Made by a program: the position numbers and the translations under genes
From: UBA9214 sp964443845
GTDB taxonomy: Bacteria; Pseudomonadota; Gammaproteobacteria; UBA9214
Direction of reading: 5' to 3'
DNA length: 64,000 bases
NCBI GenBank assembly: GCA_964443845.1
Contig: CAYUFA010000002.1
Coordinates: 48,975-112,974 of the forward strand
Part shown: one piece after another, positions 59,323 through 64,000 of the stretch
Layout: each line of letters begins with the position of its first letter
Position numbering within the stretch: the first letter of the stretch is position 1
The notes under the pieces: model-generated
The model's input: only the letters and a program-made list of their open reading frames with translations
What the model was told of the DNA's origin: nothing
Databases searched by the model: none

Positions 59323-59715
59323 TCGCGTTCCAGCCTCTGCAATGGGTGTCCTGAGAAGGCAATCGTCCTGTACTTTCAAGCCCGTTACCCGCGAGCGTGA
59401 GGCGGGCAGCCCAGGATCGCCGGCACGCGACACGCTAAACGGTTCGGCCCGCAAAGGCAACCTTGTTTTACCCGGCCTGCGGGCAGCTGCCGTGCCACCC
59501 CGCACGTTCGCACTGTTCCGGGGACAGTTTACGTATTCTCAAGCAGTATTCTGAACATTTACCTGCCTCGGTCGCCAGCCTGGCCGAGCTTATGTCGCGG
59601 GCACATCCCCGGCGACCAGGCGGACGCTATCAGGTTACGTTGCAGATCGGATTCCGGCTCGACTGATCGCTGGACCGCCGCTCACCCTGTACACGCGCCG
59701 TGCGCTGCACCTCGT
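59323..59715. other. hoxF upstream region
   Basis: A 393-bp region without a convincing gene, between the DUF1614 gene and hoxF on the same strand. It holds the sigma-54-like element listed separately and, at 59519-59533, GGGGACAGTTTACGT, which resembles sequence often seen beside REP-associated transposase genes; no transposase is present. Confidence 0.5.
59483..59497 (-). promoter_or_regulatory. Possible sigma-54 promoter of the hox operon
   Basis: The minus strand reads TGGCACGGCAGCTGC (59497-59483). It keeps the invariant GG-N10-GC spacing and six of the first seven bases of the RpoN consensus TGGCACG-N4-TTGC (all seven match), with CTGC in place of TTGC. Hydrogenase operons of other proteobacteria are activated through RpoN by a HoxA-type regulator, which makes the site plausible. 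It lies about 160 bp before the hoxF start. Confidence 0.4.
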
Positions 59716-60444
59716 TCAAACCCGGCGCCGGGAACGCCTGGACTCGAACCGGGTGACGAGACTGGCGTAAAGCACGGCGAGCAGGCCGGTCAGGAATATG
59801 CCATCGAAGGTGCCTGCACCGCCGATCGATGCGATGGGCACGCCGAGCCCCTGTATTTTCCCGAGATTCATCAGATCCGCGCCGATCAGTGTGCCGAGAC
59901 TGCCACTGATGTAGGCCAGCGGACCTGCGTAGCGGCGCGACAGCGCAAGCGCCACGATCGCCGTGGACACCGGCGGCACGAAGGTGGGTACGGCGATCCC
60001 GAGGTGCGGCACGGGGTGCGCGAGCAGGTGGCAGATGAAGGACACCGCGGCAACCCCCACCAGTGCCAGCCCGTAGATCCGGTGTTTCACCACCAGGTAC
60101 AGGGAAAGCAGAACCGGCACCACCGCGCCGCCCAGGTTCACCGCAAGCACCGTTTCCGGCCAGTCGCGGACGACCGGGACGACGTACTCCATTCCGAAGA
60201 ATGCCACCACGGCAGAGCTCTGGACCTCACGTTCGGGCAGGCTCTCAACGGGAATATTGATGTAGCTCAACAACAGCGACAGCAACAACACGAGCAATAC
60301 GGTCCGTTCACTCAGGCCCATGCTCTCGGACGCGTACTGGAGCAGCCGTGCGGCGAGCAGGCCGAGCCACAGGCCGATGAGCGCGCCCAGCACCAGCATG
60401 TAGGGCGTGGTGAGCGGGAAATAATGCATACCGGATGAGAACAT
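59716..60444 (-). CDS. DUF1614 membrane protein
   Basis: A 242-residue (or 237 from the ATG at 60429) inner-membrane protein with about seven hydrophobic segments. The C-terminal family signature PIASIGGAGTFDGIFLTGLL is clear. DUF1614 has no proven function; in my recollection it often lies near hydrogenase or C1 genes. It is upstream of hoxF on the same strand but 393 bp away. Confidence 0.85.
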   Translation of the reverse strand: MFSSGMHYFPLTTPYMLVLGALIGLWLGLLAARLLQYASESMGLSERTVLLVLLLSLLLSYINIPVESLPEREVQSSAVVAFFGMEYVVPVVRDWPETVLAVNLGGAVVPVLLSLYLVVKHRIYGLALVGVAAVSFICHLLAHPVPHLGIAVPTFVPPVSTAIVALALSRRYAGPLAYISGSLGTLIGADLMNLGKIQGLGVPIASIGGAGTFDGIFLTGLLAVLYASLVTRFESRRSRRRV

Positions 60445-60609
60445 GGCGATCGACTCCCGCGGCTGTATGCGCCTGCAGGGTATCAGGTTACTTGATCCGG
60501 CCGCGGGTTGGTATCGATGCGTGTTGCGGCATCCATGCCCGATGCCCGGAACCGGCCGAGGACCGTGTGGTCCAATGCAGCGTGATCAACCAACCGTGGG
60601 AGCAACCCA
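60445..60609. promoter_or_regulatory. Divergent promoter region of the DUF1614 and PDZ genes
   Basis: A 165-bp intergenic region between divergent genes that must hold promoters for both. No strong operator was recognised. The PDZ gene has a GTGGGAGC ribosome binding site before the ATG. Confidence 0.35.
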
Positions 60610-61452
60610 ATGAATCAGCGTATCCTGGCGGTGTTACTCGCCGCCATATTGGCCGTACCGGTCGTCGGCATCGCAGCCGAGGGCGCTGCGCCACCGGCCG
60701 TGGTGCCGCAAACACAAACACAGGCCGCCAGCGGTTATCTCGGCGTGCTACTCGGGCCCGTGCCCGGTTCAGTGCGTGCACAGCTGGGCAATCTGCTGCC
60801 CCGCGGTCAGGGCGTCATGATCCGCGACGTCGTGGCCGATTCGCCGGCTGCGAAAGCCGGGCTGGACCCCTACGATATCATCGTCGGTTACAACGACCAG
60901 AAGCTGTTTTCAATCGAGCAGCTCACTCAACTGGTGCGCGCGGAAACCCCTGGCACCTCGGTCACGCTCAATGTCGTGCACAATGGCACGCTGAGTCAGA
61001 CCAGGATCGCGCTTGGCCAGGCGCCTGTGGAGACCGGCGACAACGGCAAGCCGGAGACCGGCAAGCCCGTGTGCCATCACTATCGCCATCACCACCGCCA
61101 TACCCGGGCGGGTCCCCCTGGCATGATGCCACCCGGCCAGGCGGAAGAACGTAACTGGGAAAGTTTCGACTCGATGTCGCTGAAGAAGCTCGATGATGGC
61201 ACCTTCAAGGCCGAGATCCGGTTTCTCGGTGACGATGGCAAACTGGTGAAGAAGGAATTCTCCGGTAGCCGCACTGCGATCCGCCACCAGCTGTTGAGCC
61301 AGCGTGACCTGCCGCGCGCCGAGCGCCTCCAGTTACTCGATGCACTGAGTACACGGGATCGGTTCATAATGCCGCCGCCCGAGTGGCCCGAGTGGTACCA
61401 GCCGAGTTTCTATGCACCGCAGTGGTGGTACAACCAGGAACCGGATTACTGA
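60610..61452 (+). CDS. Secreted PDZ-domain protein with His-rich insert
   Basis: A 280-residue secreted protein: signal peptide (about 1-23), one PDZ domain (about 38-130; YLGVLLGPVPG, GVMIRDVVADSPAAKAGLDP, YDIIVGYNDQKLF), then a linker with a dense histidine cluster (CHHYRHHHRHTR, about 156-167) and a C-terminal domain ending in a Trp/Tyr/Pro-rich tail (EWPEWYQPSFYAPQWWYNQE). No protease domain is present, so it is not a DegP/DegS enzyme. The His cluster may bind metal, which is inference. Confidence 0.82.
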   Translation: MNQRILAVLLAAILAVPVVGIAAEGAAPPAVVPQTQTQAASGYLGVLLGPVPGSVRAQLGNLLPRGQGVMIRDVVADSPAAKAGLDPYDIIVGYNDQKLFSIEQLTQLVRAETPGTSVTLNVVHNGTLSQTRIALGQAPVETGDNGKPETGKPVCHHYRHHHRHTRAGPPGMMPPGQAEERNWESFDSMSLKKLDDGTFKAEIRFLGDDGKLVKKEFSGSRTAIRHQLLSQRDLPRAERLQLLDALSTRDRFIMPPPEWPEWYQPSFYAPQWWYNQEPDY

Positions 61453-61734
61453 GCAGCCGAGCAATAAAGGGGACGGAGGGATTTCCAGCACCCCTCCGCC
61501 CCCTCGTGCCGTGGCACTGCCTGCTGTAAGTCACTGAAGTGAAATGAATGCAGCACCTTGCCGTGGTTTGCTCACCGGCGCTTCTGCTGCTACATTCAGG
61601 GAGAATTTCTGTTCGAGCGGCTACCAATCGTTGCGGTCTTGTCCGCCGATCGGCCGCCTCCCGCGCGAAGCTGCCGGCCCCGTTCCGGGCCGTGGCTGGC
61701 CTCGACACTCAACAACAACAACGGAGGTGACCCC
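61453..61734. other. Intergenic region with a strong hairpin after the PDZ gene
   Basis: A long GC-rich inverted repeat GGGGACGGAGGG (61469-61480) and CCCTCCGCCCCC (61492-61503) lies 17 bp after the PDZ stop. It looks like a terminator stem but lacks a T run. Nothing else is recognised before the GGAGGTGACC ribosome binding site of the next gene. Confidence 0.5.
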
Positions 61735-62514
61735 ATGTGCAATCCTTTTATCCCGTGTAAGACACGTTGGCATACCAGCCTGGTCGCGGCACTGGTCATG
61801 GCCGGTGGACTTGCGGCGGTTGCACCGTCCACGGCGCTGGCGGTGACCGCGTACTTCTCCGACACCTTCGACTTGCCGGGGCCCGGCAGCCCTTACGGCA
61901 GGGTTTTCAACGGGGAACATGTGCCCAATGGAAGCGTCGATACCGGCCTGGGTACCGCAGACCGGAGCTACGGTCTCCAACTCGACAATGGCGACACCTC
62001 GCTACTCCACCCCTCCTATGCGTGCGTGGGAAGCGGCTGCCCGTCTGCAGGGCATTCCGTCTGGAGTCTCTATTTCGACCCGACTGACCAGCCCGGGGTG
62101 TATGCCGACATGTGGTACGATTTCGGCAGCGCTCCGGCGGATTTCACCGCGGGCGGCAGGATGGCCCTGGACTTTGCCGGCTACGACACCACCAGCAGCA
62201 CCGCGTCCGGGCAGGTCACCTTCATTACCCCCGGCGGTGCCTCTGCCACGGTGCCCTTCGATCTGCCCGATGGTGTGCAGCAATCCACGGCCTCCCGCCT
62301 GTTGCTGGACTACTCGGGCCTGTCGGTGGACCTGTCGAACATCTCGCTCATGATCGTCGGCCTCCATTTCGTCGGTAGCGGCGGGAGCTTTTCCCTGGAC
62401 AGGATCTCGACGGTGCCCGTGCCCGCGTCAGTGCTGCTCTTCCTCAGTGGTCTGGCTGCGTTCGGCGGGCTGGCAAGGCGACGGCCGGCGGATCGAGGGG
62501 AGCGGCTCAATTGA
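61735..62514 (+). CDS. Secreted protein with PEP-CTERM-like sorting signal
   Basis: A 259-residue exported protein with signal peptide (cleavage near STALA, about residue 35) and a beta-rich body. The C-terminus VPVPASVLLFLSGLAAFGGL followed by ARRR has the three parts of a PEP-CTERM signal (short Pro motif, membrane helix, Arg cluster), with VPVPAS in place of VPEP. Exosortase would process it in the inner membrane. No exosortase or EPS gene is in the window. Confidence 0.78.
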   Translation: MCNPFIPCKTRWHTSLVAALVMAGGLAAVAPSTALAVTAYFSDTFDLPGPGSPYGRVFNGEHVPNGSVDTGLGTADRSYGLQLDNGDTSLLHPSYACVGSGCPSAGHSVWSLYFDPTDQPGVYADMWYDFGSAPADFTAGGRMALDFAGYDTTSSTASGQVTFITPGGASATVPFDLPDGVQQSTASRLLLDYSGLSVDLSNISLMIVGLHFVGSGGSFSLDRISTVPVPASVLLFLSGLAAFGGLARRRPADRGERLN

Positions 62515-63022
62515 TCTGATGCGATAGAGGCGTATCGCCCGACTCTGGTTCCTGCACCGGCGCTGGGCAAACATGGCGCCTGCGGTGTAACCGCTCGTGT
62601 GTGTCTCGCATTCCTGAAACTGGTATACCCGGGAAGAATCTGAACAAGTCGTCACCCGGCGCAAGCCGGGGTCCAGCCTGTTGATTGATCCGGATTCCTG
62701 CCTGCGCCGGAACGACGACAAATCCGGCCAATGCCGGATTACTGGTTTGAGACGGGGTCGAAGCAATCCCCCACGTATCGAAGTGGCGGTGACGGGATTG
62801 CTGCGCTGCGTGCGTGGTGTCAGGATTCCTGATTATCAGGGTTTTTCTGGTCGGGATACTTGACACGATGGAGGTGGGGCGAACTCGTAACCGGATTCAG
62901 GTTGCTGGGAACAGTTTGTTACCAGGTTGGCCGTATATTTGCGTGCTGTTTCTGTATCGGCTAGAGTTTCTATATCAGCCAGAACTATAAGAACGATAAG
63001 AATATTCCAGGGGGAGATCAGC
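62515..63022. other. 508-bp intergenic region with two palindromes
   Basis: No gene is seen. The region holds the dispersed repeat listed at 62648-62719, a perfect 8-bp stem hairpin AATCCGGC-CAAT-GCCGGATT at 62721-62740, and an AT-rich stretch from about 62930 that probably carries the promoter of the next gene, which has a GGGGGAG ribosome binding site. Confidence 0.6.
62648..62719. repeat. Dispersed palindromic repeat (GTCGTCACCCGGCGCAAGCC type)
   Basis: The ends GTCGTCACCCGGCG and CGCCGGAACGACGAC are inverted around an internal GGTCCAG and GGATTCC pair. This is the layout of the common proteobacterial intergenic repeat that reads GTCATCCCGGCGAAAGCCGG with a facing GGATTCC copy. It lies after the PEP-CTERM-like gene. 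Confidence 0.55.
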
Positions 63023-64000
63023 ATGCAGCGCTTCACGCTATTGACCATATCGGCGGGCCTCGGGTTGCTGTTCTCCACCCAGCCGGTCTTTGCCACGGAC
63101 GTCTACTGGATCGCCAACGACAGCCTGTGGAGTATCGCGAGCAACTGGAACACCCTGTTCGTGCCGGGGATGGGCGACAGTGTCTTCCTCGGCGATTTGT
63201 ACCAGGTGGATACCACCCGGATAGACGTGGCGGCCTCGGTCGGCGCCCTGACGCTATCCGAGCCGGGTGCCACCAGCCGGATCGACGATTCCCTGCGCAT
63301 TCGGGATGGCCGGTCGCTGAGCCTGAACGGTGGCGGCATACTCAACGACGGCCACATCTACCTTGAGGGTGGCAGCAACAACACCTACATCAATTTCAAT
63401 GGCACGGGCCCCGGCGGTATTCCCCAGGTGATCGCCGGCTACGGCGAGATGGTGTTGAGCGACAGCGCCAACAATCGCATTACCACCAGCAATGTCGTGA
63501 TCCAGAACGGCAACGGCTTCGGCCACACCATTCGCGGTGCCGGCCAGCTGCTGGACAACACCGGCGGCATGATCAACAAGGGTACGATCCGCGCCGAAGG
63601 GACCAACGCGCTGGTGATCGATCCCAACGGTCTGGGATTCGTCAATGATAACGGCATGCTGTCCGCCGCGGCCGACAGCACCCTGCGGCTGCAGAGTGGC
63701 GTCTTCGATCAGATCAATAACGGTGAAATCGTCACCCTGGCGCCGACCGCACTGGTTGACATCGTCAGCAGCACCCTGAACGGCGGTTCTGTCGGTGGTA
63801 CAGGCACGGTCACCCCGGTCAGTTCCACCCTCAATGGGGTGGCAGTTCAATCCCAGGTGATGGTGCAACAGGCGAATGGTGTCCTCAACACCGTCACCAA
63901 CGGCCTGACCCTGAACGGCACCTGGAACCTGGACGCCGGGGCCAACACCACCACGCTGTACTTCAGCGGCCAGCAGACGCTGGGCGGGACGGGCGAGGTG
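63023..64000 (+). CDS. Large secreted beta-rich protein, autotransporter- or PEP-CTERM-like (partial, 3' end cut)
   Basis: An open frame of at least 326 codons runs to the window edge with no stop. It starts with a signal peptide (MQRFTLLTISAGLGLLFSTQ to VFA, cleavage near residue 25). The mature part begins DVYWIANDSLWSIASNWN and then shows irregular repeats rich in N, G, T and V with motifs such as ILNDGHIYLEGG, MINKGTIRAEGT and LTLNGTWNLDAG, which resemble the right-handed beta-helix passenger of autotransporters or PEP-CTERM surface proteins. The function and C-terminal anchor are not visible. Confidence 0.75.
   Translation, partial: MQRFTLLTISAGLGLLFSTQPVFATDVYWIANDSLWSIASNWNTLFVPGMGDSVFLGDLYQVDTTRIDVAASVGALTLSEPGATSRIDDSLRIRDGRSLSLNGGGILNDGHIYLEGGSNNTYINFNGTGPGGIPQVIAGYGEMVLSDSANNRITTSNVVIQNGNGFGHTIRGAGQLLDNTGGMINKGTIRAEGTNALVIDPNGLGFVNDNGMLSAAADSTLRLQSGVFDQINNGEIVTLAPTALVDIVSSTLNGGSVGGTGTVTPVSSTLNGVAVQSQVMVQQANGVLNTVTNGLTLNGTWNLDAGANTTTLYFSGQQTLGGTGEV

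Noticed and set aside
59519..59533. GGGGACAGTTTACGT, possible end of a transposon
   Set aside because: There is no matching second end, no target duplication and no transposase nearby, so it is only mentioned as a resemblance.
59728..59750. Sequence like a tRNA T-arm (GGTTCGAGTCC on the minus strand)
   Set aside because: It encodes TRFESRR at the end of the DUF1614 protein, and no acceptor stem, D-arm or anticodon arm surrounds it.

Overview
The window is about 64 kb of GC-rich, densely coding DNA from a gammaproteobacterium. The lineage hint comes from an EF-P/EpmA/EpmB lysylation locus with Lys34 in EF-P, an IscR with the C92/C98/C104/H107 ligand set, an MCE/Mla-type lipid transporter and an MSHA-like pilus locus. 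The closest fit is a Chromatiales/Ectothiorhodospiraceae-like organism, but that placement is inference. A run of 100 N inside a gene, flanked by an exact 55-base duplication, shows that this is a draft scaffold, possibly a metagenome bin.

Layout. 0-3 kb: the end of a GNAT gene, then epmB, efp and epmA. 3-6.4 kb: a four-gene MCE lipid-transport operon (permease with N-terminal STAS domain, ATPase, MCE protein, lipoprotein). 6.4-12 kb: trmJ, cysE, an iscR without the isc operon, a DUF938 methyltransferase, hsp20 behind a good sigma-32 promoter, and feoAB behind a promoter overlapped by a Fur box. 12.2-31.5 kb: sixteen same-strand genes forming an MSHA/type IV pilus locus with its own two-component system and cyclic-di-GMP genes. 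31.8-38.3 kb: a Sel1-repeat protein, a SPOR lipoprotein, DUF3775, a PEBP protein, a frameshifted CBS gene behind an ideal FNR-type promoter, PsiE, Pcm, a DksA/TraR zinc finger and a Nudix hydrolase. 38.6-45.5 kb: a copper locus (SCO1, PCuAC, CtaG, ExbD, ExbB, TonB and a copper-type TonB-dependent receptor). 45.7-48.9 kb: an ECF sigma factor, its probable anti-sigma factor and a VWA lipoprotein. 48.9-54.2 kb: accessory DNA with decayed ArsR, SRPBCC and LysE genes, a histidine kinase with a degenerate ATP site, and an SGNH-hydrolase/TPR protein. 54.2-60.4 kb: a group 3d hydrogenase operon hoxFUYH plus maturation protease, and a DUF1614 membrane protein. 60.6-64 kb: a PDZ protein, a PEP-CTERM-like protein and the start of a large secreted beta-rich protein cut by the window end.

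The most interesting part is the pilus locus. Its extension ATPase carries an N-terminal STAS domain fused in front of a tandem MshEN cyclic-di-GMP receptor domain. The ATPase lies in one transcription unit with a histidine kinase, a receiver-only response regulator and a GAF/degenerate-GGDEF/EAL protein, and a diguanylate cyclase sits among the assembly genes. The minor pilins are also unusual. The PilW-like protein holds a block of Asp-rich calcium-type repeats. The PilX/MshQ-like protein of about 1165 residues carries DNRLRE-type modules, six YWTD repeats (enough for one complete LDL-receptor-type propeller), a run of 15 glycines and a C-terminal jelly-roll-like module. Together they suggest a second-messenger-controlled, possibly partner-switching-controlled, adhesive pilus with an animal-receptor-like tip.

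The copper locus also reads as one pathway: outer-membrane copper uptake powered by its own Ton system, followed by periplasmic chaperones that load cytochrome oxidase. Start sites were chosen from family N-termini, ribosome binding sites and overlaps with the upstream gene. Family assignments rest on motif recognition without database searches.
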